From Rhizobium leguminosarum (lineage in GTDB: Bacteria; Pseudomonadota; Alphaproteobacteria; Rhizobiales; Rhizobiaceae), in NCBI RefSeq assembly GCF_001679785.1, contig NZ_CP016286.1, positions 930,001-994,000 on the forward strand: DNA of 64,000 bases, in the 5' to 3' direction. Below are positions 30,673-39,876 of this stretch, piece after piece. Made by a program: the position numbers and the translations under genes. Under the pieces are notes generated by a model. That model was not told the DNA's origin and did not search any database. It saw nothing but the letters and a program-made list of their open reading frames with translations. The number at the start of each line of letters is the position of its first letter. Position 1 is the first letter of the stretch.

Positions 30673-31619
30673 CAGAAATTCGCCTTCAGGTCCATGCCGG
30701 CATAAAGGCTTGCGACTTCGTCGGCATAGCCGTTGAACGGCAGGGTGGGATGGCGGCTCGCGCCGAAGAAGCCGCTCTCGCCGATGCGCCGTTCGCTGGC
30801 CTGGCTCCAGCGCGGATGGTCGACCTCAGGGTTGACGTTGGCGTAGAAGCCATACTCCTGCGGATTGGTGACCTGCCATGTATTCTTCGGCTGCTGGTCG
30901 GTGAGCGTGATCCTGACGATCGATTTGATGCCCTTGAAGCCATATTTCCACGGCACGACCAGGCGGATCGGCGCGCCGTTCTGGTTCGGCAGGGTTTCGC
31001 CATAGAGCCCGACGGCCAGTAGCGTCAGCGGATGGCGTGCCTCATCCAGGCGCAGACCCTCGACATAGGGCCAGTCGAGCGACTGGAAGAAACCCTTCTG
31101 CCCAGGCATCTCGTCTGGTCGCACCACGGTTTCGAAGGCGACGTATTTGGCGCTACCGAGCGGCTCCACCTTGTCGAGCAGCGACGCCAGCGGAAAGCCG
31201 TCCCAGGGGATGACCATCGACCAAGCCTCGACGCAGCGCATCCGGTAGGTGCGCTCCTCGATCGGGAATTCCTTGATCAGCGCCTCGAGGTCGAAGGTGC
31301 CTGGCTTGTTGACCATGCCGTCGACCTTGATCGTCCAGGGCAGCGGCTTGAAATCGCCGGAAAGAGCTGCGGGATCGCCCTTGTCGAGGCCGAACTCATA
31401 GAAATTATTGTAGGTCGTGACGTCCTTGATCGGGGTCGGTTTCTCGTCGACCTTGTACTTGCTCTCAACGGCGGAGAGGGCCGCAGCGCTCGCCTTGCCG
31501 GCGCTATAGAGCCCCATAGCGCCAAGCGCTGCCGCGCCGAGGAATTCACGGCGGCGCACATAGATCTGGCGCGGCGTGATCTCCGATGACGCGATCTTCG
31601 GTGGGCGATAGGTTGGCAT
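30672..31619 (-). CDS. msrP: MsrP, periplasmic molybdopterin methionine sulfoxide reductase
   Basis: The 315-residue catalytic subunit (formerly YedY) repairs oxidised methionines in periplasmic proteins. The start at 31619 is fixed by a perfect AGGAGG on the minus strand and gives [17 protein letters not shown] twin-arginine signal, RRREFLG at 22-28, is followed by a hydrophobic stretch and AxA-like cleavage near 45, implying folded export by Tat. The molybdenum-ligating cysteine is C129 in RMRCVEAWS. Only 68 bp upstream lies an insertion sequence in the same direction, so native promoter sequences may have been displaced. Confidence 0.96.
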   Translation of the reverse strand: MPTYRPPKIASSEITPRQIYVRRREFLGAAALGAMGLYSAGKASAAALSAVESKYKVDEKPTPIKDVTTYNNFYEFGLDKGDPAALSGDFKPLPWTIKVDGMVNKPGTFDLEALIKEFPIEERTYRMRCVEAWSMVIPWDGFPLASLLDKVEPLGSAKYVAFETVVRPDEMPGQKGFFQSLDWPYVEGLRLDEARHPLTLLAVGLYGETLPNQNGAPIRLVVPWKYGFKGIKSIVRITLTDQQPKNTWQVTNPQEYGFYANVNPEVDHPRWSQASERRIGESGFFGASRHPTLPFNGYADEVASLYAGMDLKANF

Positions 31620-31678
31620 GTTGAAACCTCCTCGGCGGATATCCTGAAATATAGCCCTTAAACGAACCGCCGGCATGT

Positions 31679-31687
31679 CTAGATTAG
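31679..31687. repeat. left target-site duplication of the IS element
   Basis: CTAGATTAG here is repeated exactly at 33347-33355, on the other side of the IS element. The true duplication may be 7-9 bp, depending on where the element's ends are drawn. Confidence 0.8.
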
Positions 31688-33346
31688 TTTCCGTCCATAA
31701 ACGCTGGTTTTCTTGAGCTTGCAGCGCACTTGGGTTCCGCTTGGTGGCCGCTTTGAAGCCATGCGGTGTGGCTCATGGGTGCTAATTGCGGCGGCCAGGA
31801 TTTCTGGTGGACATGCGCGCATTGGCAACTGCCGGCGTCACGCCGGTCCGGTTTTGGCTGGCGACATGGGATGTCAGGTCGGCCTGAGGCGGGCGAAGAG
31901 GGCGAGATTGTATGCGACCACCGAGGACCAGACATAAGCCTTGAAGTGGTCGAGCCCACGCCAGGTGCAGCGCCCCAAGCCGTAGGCGCGTTTGAGGCAG
32001 GAGATGCCGGCCTCGATGCCGGCGCGGAAGTTGCGCAGCTTGCGATAGACCCAGCGGCTCTTGACCATGTCTTCGATCCTGAGGCCGCACTTCTTGTGGA
32101 AGGCCATGTCGCAGATGCCCCAGGCTTTGGCTCGGCTCAAATTATCGCGGCTGGCATAGCCGCCGTCGGCCGCCGCCTGACGCGGCGCCTCGCCCCAGAT
32201 GCCGATGTGGCGTTCCAGCATCGGCAGCAAGCGCTCGCTGTCGGCCGGGTTGCCGGTTTCGACGACGAGGTCGAGGATCAGCCCGCTTGTGCCGGTGGTC
32301 AAATTGATCTTATGGCCATACTCGACGTCGCGGCTGCCTTTGACGATGATGTCGGCATGCGGCTCGAACAAACTGACCAGCTTGTCGCCAGCCGGCACCG
32401 CCTCGCCGGCCAGGACCCGCCGCTCGGTCTGGGCGATGATCCGTTCGATCAGCGGCTTATAGTGGCGGAGTTGGGCCTGCCAGAGTTCGACCGCCGGGCC
32501 CGCCGCCAAGGGCAGTTGCGCCGCCGCCTGTTCGAGATAGCTCAAGGTGGTGCGCGTGATCCTGAGCAGCGCGCGATAGTGCTGAACTCGTTTCGGACGA
32601 CCGCGGGTAAATTGGATCGCCCGGGATCGCTTCTTCGCCGCGCGGCAGTGATCGTGCCATGAGATGGCGCTGCCCAAGGAAGCCGCCTGCTGCAACAGCC
32701 GCACCATCACCCGCACGCAGTCCCACAAAAGACTACTGTCGCTCGGTTCGTGCATCAGCGCCGAAGTGACGGTGCTGTCGATGCGCACGACCTTGCCGCG
32801 TTCCACCTTGTCCTGCCGGGCGCTCGTCAACAGCACGCGATTGATCGCTTCAAAGGTCCCGGCCCGGATCGCGCTGATCGTCTTGTGCAAGACCGACTTC
32901 TTCGGGTTCCACCCCCACGGCAGCCGGGCAAAGGCCCGGAACGAGGCGGAATCTTCCAGATGAAAGGCCAACTCCTCATAACTCAACTGACGGTGTTGTT
33001 TGAGCAGGGCGCAACGCAGCACGGCCTCCGCCGGCAGGCCCTCGCGGCCGGTCTCCTTGACGCCGTGGCGGCGCAGGTCCTGCGCTACCAGCCCGAGCAG
33101 ATCACGATGCTCATCCAGCCATTGCGACATGGCTTTCAGCTCGCGGCCGATCTCGTGTTCGGCGAAAAGATCGAATATATTGGCTTGGACGGTGCGTTCT
33201 TGGCGCATTGTCGGCTCCGGCGGTTGCGGGTTTGTCTTTAGAATCAATGGCTTGATCTAAAGTATACCTGAAACCGCCGGGCTTTGCCCGTCGCAATATC
33301 GCTATTCCTCCAATAATTTCAGTGGTTTACCGTTTGTGGACGGGCA
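31688..33346 (-). mobile_element. complete 1.66-kb insertion sequence (ISNCY/IS5-type transposase)
   Basis: Ends: TTTCCGTCCATAAACG (31688-31703) and the reverse complement of 33331-33346, TGCCCGTCCACAAACG, match at 13 of 16 positions. Nine-base direct repeats CTAGATTAG flank the element. It carries one transposase gene on the minus strand, and 186 bp between the transposase stop and the left end hold no credible gene. The element sits between msrP and ilvD. Ends, repeats and an open transposase all being intact suggests a fairly recent insertion. Confidence 0.9.
31874..33208 (-). CDS. DDE transposase of the IS element
   Basis: The 444-residue protein has an N-terminal DUF772-like region (LPAEAVLRCALLKQHRQLSYEEL at about 58-80) and a DDE catalytic core with D144 (RIDSTV), D348 (ADGGYAS) and E399 (EAGISCLKR). 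The start at 33208 has GGAG on the minus strand; an in-frame codon at 33247 would add 13 residues. From memory such proteins are usually labelled ISNCY family; IS5/IS1182-type is the alternative. No frameshift or stop is present, so it is probably active. Confidence 0.92.
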   Translation of the reverse strand: MRQERTVQANIFDLFAEHEIGRELKAMSQWLDEHRDLLGLVAQDLRRHGVKETGREGLPAEAVLRCALLKQHRQLSYEELAFHLEDSASFRAFARLPWGWNPKKSVLHKTISAIRAGTFEAINRVLLTSARQDKVERGKVVRIDSTVTSALMHEPSDSSLLWDCVRVMVRLLQQAASLGSAISWHDHCRAAKKRSRAIQFTRGRPKRVQHYRALLRITRTTLSYLEQAAAQLPLAAGPAVELWQAQLRHYKPLIERIIAQTERRVLAGEAVPAGDKLVSLFEPHADIIVKGSRDVEYGHKINLTTGTSGLILDLVVETGNPADSERLLPMLERHIGIWGEAPRQAAADGGYASRDNLSRAKAWGICDMAFHKKCGLRIEDMVKSRWVYRKLRNFRAGIEAGISCLKRAYGLGRCTWRGLDHFKAYVWSSVVAYNLALFARLRPT

Positions 33347-33355
33347 CTAGATTAG
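33347..33355. repeat. right target-site duplication of the IS element
   Basis: Second copy of CTAGATTAG, matching 31679-31687. The sequence from here to 33622 holds no gene; it should contain the ilvD promoter (a -10-like TATATG lies at 33446-33451) and, before the insertion, was the region upstream of msrP. Confidence 0.8.
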
Positions 33356-33622
33356 TGTCTAAGCCTTGAATATTGCTGACGGGAAGCCAATTTTTTGTGT
33401 TCGGTCGTGATGGAATAGACTGTAACAAAACGTCGCGTCGAACCGTATATGATCGATGGGCCTCATGGCGCTTCTCCCCGGCGTACCGGATTTGGGCTTC
33501 CCGGTAGTGACAGCCCCCGTCGATTGGATTAGGACAATTCCAAAAAGCAGCGTTTGCCCGGCCCGCAGGCTCCATGCCGCCCGGCTTCGCCTGATAATTC
33601 CGACACGTTGAGGAAGACACCG

Positions 33623-35461
33623 ATGCCAGTTTACCGTTCCAGAACCACGACCCATGGCCGCAACATGGCGGGCGCCCGCGGCCTTTGGCGTGCGACGGGC
33701 ATGAAGGATTCGGATTTCGGCAAGCCGATCATCGCTGTGGTGAATTCCTTCACTCAGTTCGTGCCCGGCCATGTGCACCTGAAGGACCTTGGCCAGCTCG
33801 TTGCCCGCGAGATCGAGGCGGCCGGCGGTGTTGCCAAGGAGTTCAACACGATCGCCGTCGATGACGGTATCGCCATGGGCCATGACGGCATGCTTTATTC
33901 GCTGCCCTCGCGTGAGCTCATCGCCGACAGCGTCGAATACATGGTCAATGCCCATTGCGCCGACGCCATGGTCTGCATCTCCAACTGCGACAAGATCACC
34001 CCCGGCATGCTGATGGCTTCGCTGCGCCTCAATATCCCGACGGTCTTCGTCTCGGGCGGTCCGATGGAAGCCGGCAAGGTCGTGATGCACGGCAAGACCC
34101 ATGCACTCGACCTCGTCGACGCCATGGTTGCCGCAGCCGATGACAAGATCAGCGACGAGGACGTCCAGACCATCGAACGCTCGGCCTGTCCGACCTGTGG
34201 TTCCTGCTCCGGCATGTTCACTGCCAATTCGATGAACTGCCTGACGGAAGCCCTCGGCCTGTCACTGCCCGGCAACGGCTCGACGCTTGCCACCCATCTC
34301 GACCGAAAGCGCCTCTTCGTCGAGGCCGGTCATCTGATTGTCGATCTCGCCCGCCGTTATTACGAGCAGGATGACGTCAAGGCACTGCCGCGCACCATTG
34401 CCTCCAAGCAAGCCTTCGAGAACGCCATGACGCTCGACATCGCCATGGGCGGTTCCACCAATACGGTCCTGCACATTCTTGCCGCCGCCCATGAAGGCGA
34501 GATCGATTTCACTATGGCCGATATCGACGCGCTGTCGCGCCGCGTGCCGTGCCTGTCGAAGGTCGCACCCGCCAAGAGCGATGTTCATATGGAAGACGTC
34601 CATCGCGCCGGCGGCATCATGTCGATCCTCGGCGAACTCGACAAGGGCGGTCTCTTGAACCGCGATTGCCCGACGGTCCATGCCGAGACGCTGGGCGATG
34701 CGATCGATCGCTGGGATATCACCCGCACCAACAGCGAAACCGTGCGCAACTTCTATCGTGCCGCACCCGGCGGCATCCCGACCCAGGTCGCCTTCAGCCA
34801 GGAAGCCCGTTGGGACGATCTCGACACCGATCGCGAGAACGGCGTCATCCGCTCGGTCGAGCATCCCTTCTCCAAGGATGGCGGCCTTGCCGTGCTCAAG
34901 GGCAACCTTGCGATCGACGGCTGCATCGTCAAGACCGCCGGCGTCGATGAATCGATCCTGAAGTTCTCCGGCCCCGCCCGCGTTTTCGAAAGCCAGGATT
35001 CGTCGGTCAAGGCGATCCTTGCCAACGAGGTGAAGGCCGGCGACGTCGTTGTCATCCGCTACGAAGGCCCGAAGGGCGGACCAGGCATGCAGGAAATGCT
35101 CTATCCGACGAGCTATCTGAAGTCGAAGGGCCTCGGCAAGGCCTGCGCGCTCATCACCGACGGCCGCTTCTCCGGCGGCACCTCCGGCCTCTCGATCGGC
35201 CACGCTTCGCCGGAAGCGGCAAATGGCGGCACGATCGGTCTGGTGCGCGAAGGTGATATGATCGATATCGACATCCCCAACCGCACGATCAGCCTGCGTG
35301 TCAGCGAGACCGAACTCGCCGCCCGCCGCGCCGAGCAGGACGCCAAGGGCTGGTATCCCACTGAAGTGCGCAAGCGGAACGTCACGACCGCGCTGAAGGC
35401 CTACGCCGCCTTCGCAACGAGCGCCGATCGCGGCGCCGTGCGGGATCTGAACGCGCGGTAG
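33623..35461 (+). CDS. ilvD: dihydroxy-acid dehydratase
   Basis: The 612-residue enzyme dehydrates 2,3-dihydroxy-isovalerate and -methylvalerate in valine, isoleucine and leucine synthesis. The ATG at 33623 follows GAGGAAG and gives [20 protein letters not shown]. Iron-sulfur ligand cysteines occur in [12 protein letters not shown] and in [42 protein letters not shown] near the C terminus is the IlvD/Edd signature. It stands alone downstream of the IS element and upstream of a RIME-like repeat. No attenuator-type leader peptide was found. Confidence 0.98.
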   Translation: MPVYRSRTTTHGRNMAGARGLWRATGMKDSDFGKPIIAVVNSFTQFVPGHVHLKDLGQLVAREIEAAGGVAKEFNTIAVDDGIAMGHDGMLYSLPSRELIADSVEYMVNAHCADAMVCISNCDKITPGMLMASLRLNIPTVFVSGGPMEAGKVVMHGKTHALDLVDAMVAAADDKISDEDVQTIERSACPTCGSCSGMFTANSMNCLTEALGLSLPGNGSTLATHLDRKRLFVEAGHLIVDLARRYYEQDDVKALPRTIASKQAFENAMTLDIAMGGSTNTVLHILAAAHEGEIDFTMADIDALSRRVPCLSKVAPAKSDVHMEDVHRAGGIMSILGELDKGGLLNRDCPTVHAETLGDAIDRWDITRTNSETVRNFYRAAPGGIPTQVAFSQEARWDDLDTDRENGVIRSVEHPFSKDGGLAVLKGNLAIDGCIVKTAGVDESILKFSGPARVFESQDSSVKAILANEVKAGDVVVIRYEGPKGGPGMQEMLYPTSYLKSKGLGKACALITDGRFSGGTSGLSIGHASPEAANGGTIGLVREGDMIDIDIPNRTISLRVSETELAARRAEQDAKGWYPTEVRKRNVTTALKAYAAFATSADRGAVRDLNAR

Positions 35462-35469
35462 GTCGTCGC

Positions 35470-35503
<34 letters not shown>

Positions 35504-35519
35504 TCCAACCGGTCGCTTC

Positions 35520-35569
35520 AGAGCATGATGCCGAAAAGTGTGAGCGGTTTTCGGACAACATCATGCTCT
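35520..35569. repeat. RIME-like palindrome A, copy 1
   Basis: AGAGCATGATG (35520-35530) and CATCATGCTCT (35559-35569) are perfect inverted arms. Nested within, CCGAAAA (35531-35537) pairs with TTTTCGG (35548-35554). The 50-bp unit recurs in inverted orientation at 36558-36607 with only two differences. Size and structure resemble the Rhizobium-specific intergenic mosaic elements known from the literature. Confidence 0.85.
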
Positions 35570-35581
35570 CGCTATATATTG

Positions 35582-35633
35582 TAGAACAGGATTCAGATTT
35601 TAGGCCGACCCGGCCTAAAATCATACTGTTCTA
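35582..35633. repeat. RIME-like palindrome B, copy 1
   Basis: TAGAACAG (35582-35589) pairs with CTGTTCTA (35626-35633), and ATTTTAGGCCG (35597-35607) pairs with CGGCCTAAAAT (35611-35621) around ACC. Together with palindrome A this makes a 114-bp two-palindrome element. The stop codon of the minus-strand gene at 35631 is the last triplet of this repeat. It may also serve as an RNA hairpin for ilvD or for that gene. Confidence 0.85.
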
Positions 35634-35984
35634 GAGCGGCCGGTTGATGTTTTTATAAGACTCGCCGAGCTGCTTCAGCCGCTCGTCATAGGCAGCCTTG
35701 ATGCAAGTTGCATCTGCCCCGCATTCCTGCCGTTTCTTCAGCCAGGCCGTCTGTTCGTCCTGCAATGTTCCGCGCGAACCCATCGCCAGCAGGCCGGAGA
35801 GCAGCTCGAAAGTCGTCACCATCTTCACATCGGCGTCGTTGAGTGCGCGGTTGTCGCAGATCGCTTTTTCATCCGGCTTCAATTCTTTCGCATCGCAATC
35901 GAAGCTTGCTGCCTGTGCCAGGTTCGCTGCGATCAGCAGGATCGCTAAGCCGAGGGCCGCTGTCGTCGTTCTTGTCGTGATCAT
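35631..35984 (-). CDS. small secreted LprI-like protein (DUF1311)
   Basis: The 117-residue protein has a signal peptide (basic start, hydrophobic 9-22, cleavage near AQA-AS at 25). A mature domain follows with DCDAKELKPDEKAICDNRALNDADVKM and WLKKRQECGADATCIKAAYDERLKQL. This four-cysteine pattern with L-x-x-x-E-x-x-IC is typical of DUF1311/LprI-type proteins; some members inhibit lysozyme, but that activity is not assured here. A periplasmic location is predicted. Its TAG stop coincides with the end of a palindromic repeat. Confidence 0.85.
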   Translation of the reverse strand: MITTRTTTAALGLAILLIAANLAQAASFDCDAKELKPDEKAICDNRALNDADVKMVTTFELLSGLLAMGSRGTLQDEQTAWLKKRQECGADATCIKAAYDERLKQLGESYKNINRPL

Positions 35985-36007
35985 TCATATGTTCCTATTG
36001 CTGCCGC

Positions 36008-36388
36008 TCAGGCTAGCTTCCGCAGTGCCAGAGCCAGGAAGATGATGCAGATGAGCCAGACGGCAAGGATGAAGATCAGTCCGACCCGGCTGGAGGGACG
36101 CTCGGTGCGCCTTGTCGCCTCCGTACGAAGCTCGTTGATCACCTCTACTGGCACAAGCCGGATCGCCAGCATGATACCGAGCGGCACGATCAAAAGATCG
36201 TCGAGATAGCCGAGGATGGGGATGAAATCGGGGATGAGATCGATGGGCGACAGCGCGTAGGCGGCAACGGCGCCGGCCACCGCTTTGGCATGCCACGGCA
36301 CGCGGGGATCGCGGGCGGCAAGCCATAGGGCAACGATGTCACGCTTCAGTGACTTCGCCCAGCTTTTGGCTTTTAATATCAGTTGCAT
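36008..36388 (-). CDS. YkvA-family membrane protein (DUF1232)
   Basis: The 126-residue protein contains the DUF1232 signature: HAKAVAGAVAAYALSPIDLIPDFIPILGYLDDLLIVPLGIMLAIRLVP, at about 36-82, where Y-x-SP-x-D-L-I-P-D-x-x-P is the hallmark. A C-terminal hydrophobic anchor is formed by residues about 103-122. The ATG at 36388 has AGGAAG upstream; a TTG two codons earlier is less likely. Function is unknown. It lies 23 bp upstream of the DUF1311 gene on the same strand, and both are enclosed by the inverted RIME-like pair. Confidence 0.85.
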   Translation of the reverse strand: MQLILKAKSWAKSLKRDIVALWLAARDPRVPWHAKAVAGAVAAYALSPIDLIPDFIPILGYLDDLLIVPLGIMLAIRLVPVEVINELRTEATRRTERPSSRVGLIFILAVWLICIIFLALALRKLA

Positions 36389-36496
36389 GGCCAATCTTCC
36401 TGAATCAAATTCACACTGACTTCAACCCGTTTGCAAGACGCCGTCTTGCCTTGTTCTTCCATGCTTCCGCCCTCTTTCCTTTCTAGCGTCGGGCCG

Positions 36497-36540
36497 CAGA
36501 ACAGGATTTTAGGCCGGTTCCGCCTAAAATCTGAATTCTG
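36497..36540. repeat. RIME-like palindrome B, copy 2 (inverted, diverged)
   Basis: ATTTTAGGC (36506-36514) pairs with GCCTAAAAT (36522-36530), and CAGA (36497-36500) pairs with TCTG (36537-36540) on the outside. It corresponds to the element at 35582-35633 but is shorter and less perfect. Confidence 0.75.
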
Positions 36541-36557
36541 TCCGCAATTAGATAGTT

Positions 36558-36607
36558 AGAGGATGATGTCGTCCGAAAACCGCTCACACTTTTCGGCATC
36601 ATGCTCT
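36558..36607. repeat. RIME-like palindrome A, copy 2 (inverted)
   Basis: The reverse complement of this 50-bp stretch matches 35520-35569 at 48 of 50 positions. Arms: AGAGGATGATG (36558-36568) with CATCATGCTCT (36597-36607), one mismatch; inner CCGAAAA (36573-36579) with TTTTCGG (36590-36596). It ends 35 bases before the protease gene and probably lies in that gene's promoter or leader. Confidence 0.85.
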
Positions 36608-36642
36608 AAAACGTTCCTCAAGAGGATTCAAAAGGGATACCC

Positions 36643-38046
36643 ATGCAAGGCCTGTTCAAGCGCGCCTCCGTCTCACTATTCGCTCTCATGCTCGTCCTGC
36701 CGCTTGCTGCCCATGCGCAGACGGCAAAGACCGTACCCGAGAGCCAGATGCAGATGCAGCTCTCCTTTGCGCCGCTCGTCAAACAGACGTCGGGCGCCGT
36801 CGTCAATGTCTATGCGGAAAAGACCATCCGGCGGCAGTCGCCCTTTGCCGGCGACCCTTTCTTCGAGCAATTTTTCGGCCAGCAGATGCCGAACCGTTCG
36901 GAGAAGCAGTCTTCGCTCGGCTCAGGCGTCATCGTCGAGGCGAACGGCACTGTCGTCACCAACAATCACGTCATCGAGGGCGCCGACGATATAAAGGTGG
37001 CCCTCTCGGACGGCCGCGAATTCCCCTGCAAGGTGGTGCTGCGCGACGACCGTGTCGATCTTGCCGTGCTGAAGATCGACACCAAGGAAAGCTTTCCGAC
37101 ATTGCCGATCGGCAATTCCGATACGGTCGAGGTCGGTGATCTCGTGCTGGCGATCGGTAATCCCTTCGGTGTCGGCCAGACGGTGACGAGCGGCATCGTC
37201 TCAGCACTTGCCCGCAACCAGGTGACCAGGAACGAGTTCGGCTTCTTCATCCAGACCGATGCATCGATCAATCCGGGCAATTCCGGCGGCGCCCTGATGA
37301 ACATGAAGGGCGAACTGATCGGCATCAACACGGCGATCTTTTCGCGCGGCGGCGGCTCGAACGGCATCGGTTTCGCCATCCCTGCCAATCTGGTCAAGGT
37401 CTTCCTCGCGTCTGCCGATGCCGGCGTCAAATCCTTCGAGCGGCCCTATGTCGGCGCCAGCTTCGATGCGGTGACCTCGGAGGTGGCGGAGGCGCTCGGG
37501 CTGAACAAGGCCCGCGGCGCGCTCGTCGTCAAGGTTTCGGAAGGCGGGCCGGCGGCTAAGGCCGGGCTGAAGGCCGGCGAGATCGTCACCGCCGTCGACG
37601 GCATTTCCGTCGAGCATCCAGATGCGCTGCTCTACCGGCTGACGACGGCCGGCCTCGGCAATTCAGTCAAGCTCACCGTCATCGAGAACGGCCGCGAGGA
37701 GCAACTGCCGCTGACGCTCGCCCGTGCCCCGGAAACCTCGCCGCGCGACCAGCGCACCATCGGCGGACACACGCCGTTTACCGGTGCCGTCGTCGAGAAC
37801 CTGTCGCCGCGTGTCGCCGACGAGCTGCGCATGCCGCCGGAATCGTCGGGCGTCGTCGTATCCGAGGTGAAGGAGGATTCGCCTGCTGCCCGTCTCGGTT
37901 TCGAACCGAAGGATATCATCGTCTCGATCAACGGCACCGATGTGAAGTCGACCAGCGAATTGTCCGAGATCGCCGATAGCGACCCCGGCTTCTGGCGGGT
38001 CGAGATAGAGCGCGACGGCCAGCGCATCCGGCAATTTTTCCGATGA
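36643..38046 (+). CDS. DegP/DegQ-type periplasmic serine protease
   Basis: The 467-residue envelope quality-control protease has a signal peptide (hydrophobic 9-24, cleavage after AHA-Q). A trypsin-like domain carries H109 (TNNHVIEGA), D139 (DRVDLAVLKI) and S214 (NPGNSGGAL). Two PDZ domains follow, about 270-355 and 375-465. The Q-linker after the mature N terminus is short, closer to DegQ. Rhizobia have several paralogues (DegP1-4), so I give no symbol. The last four bases overlap rarA. The RIME-like element lies directly upstream. Confidence 0.93.
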   Translation: MQGLFKRASVSLFALMLVLPLAAHAQTAKTVPESQMQMQLSFAPLVKQTSGAVVNVYAEKTIRRQSPFAGDPFFEQFFGQQMPNRSEKQSSLGSGVIVEANGTVVTNNHVIEGADDIKVALSDGREFPCKVVLRDDRVDLAVLKIDTKESFPTLPIGNSDTVEVGDLVLAIGNPFGVGQTVTSGIVSALARNQVTRNEFGFFIQTDASINPGNSGGALMNMKGELIGINTAIFSRGGGSNGIGFAIPANLVKVFLASADAGVKSFERPYVGASFDAVTSEVAEALGLNKARGALVVKVSEGGPAAKAGLKAGEIVTAVDGISVEHPDALLYRLTTAGLGNSVKLTVIENGREEQLPLTLARAPETSPRDQRTIGGHTPFTGAVVENLSPRVADELRMPPESSGVVVSEVKEDSPAARLGFEPKDIIVSINGTDVKSTSELSEIADSDPGFWRVEIERDGQRIRQFFR

Positions 38047-39359
38047 GCAACGATCTCTTCGCGCCGCGCGTTCCGGAGGAGGTCGCTGCCAGGCGGCCGC
38101 TTGCCGACCGGCTGCGGCCGAAGACGCTTGCCGATGTCACCGGTCAGGAACACCTGACCGGTGAGGATGGCGTGCTGAAAAGGATGATCGAAAGCGGCTC
38201 GCTTGGCTCGATGATCTTCTGGGGTCCGCCCGGCACCGGCAAGACGACGGTGGCACGGCTGCTCTCGGGCGAGGCGGGACTGGCCTTCGAGCAGATATCG
38301 GCGATCTTCTCCGGCGTCGCCGATCTGAAGAAGGTGTTCGAGACAGCCCGTTTGCGGCGTATGGACGGCCGTCAGACGCTGCTCTTCGTCGATGAGATCC
38401 ATCGTTTCAACCGCGCCCAGCAGGACAGTTTCCTGCCCGTCATGGAGGATGGCACCGTCATCCTCGTCGGCGCCACCACTGAGAACCCATCCTTCGAACT
38501 CAACGCCGCTCTGCTCTCGCGTGCCCGTGTGCTCACCTTCAAGTCGCATGACGAGGAGAGCCTCGAAGAACTGCTGAAGCGTGCCGAGGCGATCGAGCAG
38601 AAGCCGCTGCCGCTGACGGAGGATGCCCGCGCCAGCCTGATCCGCATGGCCGACGGCGATGGCCGCGCGGTGCTGACGCTCGCCGAAGAAGTCTGGCGCG
38701 CGGCGCGCGAAGGCGAAAGCTTCGATACCGAAGGCCTGACGCGCATCGTTCAGCGCCGTGCCCCGGTCTACGACAAGGCACAGGATGGCCACTACAATCT
38801 GATCTCGGCGCTGCATAAATCCGTGCGCGGCTCGGATCCCGATGCCGCGCTCTATTATCTCGCCCGCATGTTCGATGCCGGCGAGGACCCGCTCTATCTC
38901 GGCCGGCGGCTGGTGCGCATGGCGGTGGAGGATATCGGTCTTGCCGATCCGCAGGCGCTGGTGATCTGCAATGCCGCCAAGGATGCCTATGAGTATCTCG
39001 GCTCGCCGGAAGGCGAACTGGCGCTGGCCCAGGCCTGCGTCTATCTCGCCACCGCCCCGAAATCGAATGCCGTCTACACCGCCTTCAAGGCGGCAAGCCA
39101 GGCGGCAAAGCAGAACGGCTCGTTGCTGCCGCCGAAGCATATCCTCAATGCGCCGACCAAGCTGATGAAGGGCGAGGGTTACGGTGAGGGCTATCGCTAC
39201 GACCACGACGAGCCGGATGCCTTTTCCGGCCAGGATTATTTCCCGGAGAAGATGGGGCGCCAGATCTTCTATGATCCGCCGGAACGCGGCTTCGAGCGCG
39301 ATATCCGCAAGCGGCTGGAATGGTGGGCAAAACTTCGCAAGGAGCGCAATCCGCGCTGA
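38043..39359 (+). CDS. rarA: replication-associated recombination protein A (RarA/MgsA)
   Basis: The 438-residue AAA+ ATPase related to clamp loaders and WRNIP1 acts at stalled replication forks. Walker A is GPPGTGKTT (61-69) and Walker [12 protein letters not shown] begins at 113. Sensor 1 [18 protein letters not shown] follows, then a C-terminal tetramerisation domain with [13 protein letters not shown] and [15 protein letters not shown]. It overlaps the upstream protease gene by ATGA and so is likely co-expressed with it, a pairing I have seen in other rhizobia. Confidence 0.96.
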   Translation: MSNDLFAPRVPEEVAARRPLADRLRPKTLADVTGQEHLTGEDGVLKRMIESGSLGSMIFWGPPGTGKTTVARLLSGEAGLAFEQISAIFSGVADLKKVFETARLRRMDGRQTLLFVDEIHRFNRAQQDSFLPVMEDGTVILVGATTENPSFELNAALLSRARVLTFKSHDEESLEELLKRAEAIEQKPLPLTEDARASLIRMADGDGRAVLTLAEEVWRAAREGESFDTEGLTRIVQRRAPVYDKAQDGHYNLISALHKSVRGSDPDAALYYLARMFDAGEDPLYLGRRLVRMAVEDIGLADPQALVICNAAKDAYEYLGSPEGELALAQACVYLATAPKSNAVYTAFKAASQAAKQNGSLLPPKHILNAPTKLMKGEGYGEGYRYDHDEPDAFSGQDYFPEKMGRQIFYDPPERGFERDIRKRLEWWAKLRKERNPR

Positions 39360-39372
39360 AACCGGGCGAACC

Positions 39373-39684
39373 TCAGGAGGCGCGCGGCGTCTTCTGATTT
39401 GCCGGCGTGGCGATCACCTTGACGGAGGATTCCGCAAGCCCGTGATGACCTTCCATATCGACGATGACATGCCAGTGACCGCTTTCCGGAACGGCGATCT
39501 TGATCGGCGATTTGCGTGCCACGCCGCCGATATATTTGAAATCGAGAACCTCGGTGAACCGCTGGAAATTCGGGGCCGTCATCAGGCGGACATTGTTCAC
39601 CGCATTCAACGACACCTCGATGATCGTTCCGGTGCGTTGTTCCCTAAGATCGTAATGGGTGAAGCGGAAATTCGGTTTCGGCAT
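39373..39684 (-). CDS. DUF1883 domain protein
   Basis: The 103-residue single-domain protein begins MPKPNFRFTHYDLREQRTG. It contains NAVNNVRLMTAPNFQRF, YIGGVARKSPIKIAVPESGHWHVIVDMEG and VKVIATP, matching the DUF1883 pattern (His-Tyr-Asp-Leu start, SP-x-x-x-x-VP-x-x-G-HW). It is probably a small beta-rich fold without signal or membrane segment. Its function is not established; in some bacteria DUF1883 is fused to TIR domains, which hints at a sensing role, but none is present here. Convergent with rarA (13-bp gap). Confidence 0.85.
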   Translation of the reverse strand: MPKPNFRFTHYDLREQRTGTIIEVSLNAVNNVRLMTAPNFQRFTEVLDFKYIGGVARKSPIKIAVPESGHWHVIVDMEGHHGLAESSVKVIATPANQKTPRAS

Positions 39685-39876
39685 CGGTCTCGTGGCGTCT
39701 GAAGTCTCTGCGACGATATTTTACCAGGATGCCAGTTAAGGAAAAGTTGGTCCATTCGGACCGCGCACGAAAATATAGGAATGGCATAAAGGCCGATGCG
39801 AGAAATTTCGAAGCGCGGTGTCGGAAAGACATGAGCGCCGCCGTCCTTGCGGTATCGATGCAATCGGAGCAAGGAC

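Noticed and set aside
31713-31937. Small open frames inside the left end of the IS element
   Set aside because: They have no ribosome site, overlap the transposase end, and are not conserved accessory IS genes as far as can be judged.
33356-33622. Leader peptide or attenuator for ilvD
   Set aside because: No short open frame rich in branched-chain codons followed by alternative hairpins was found.
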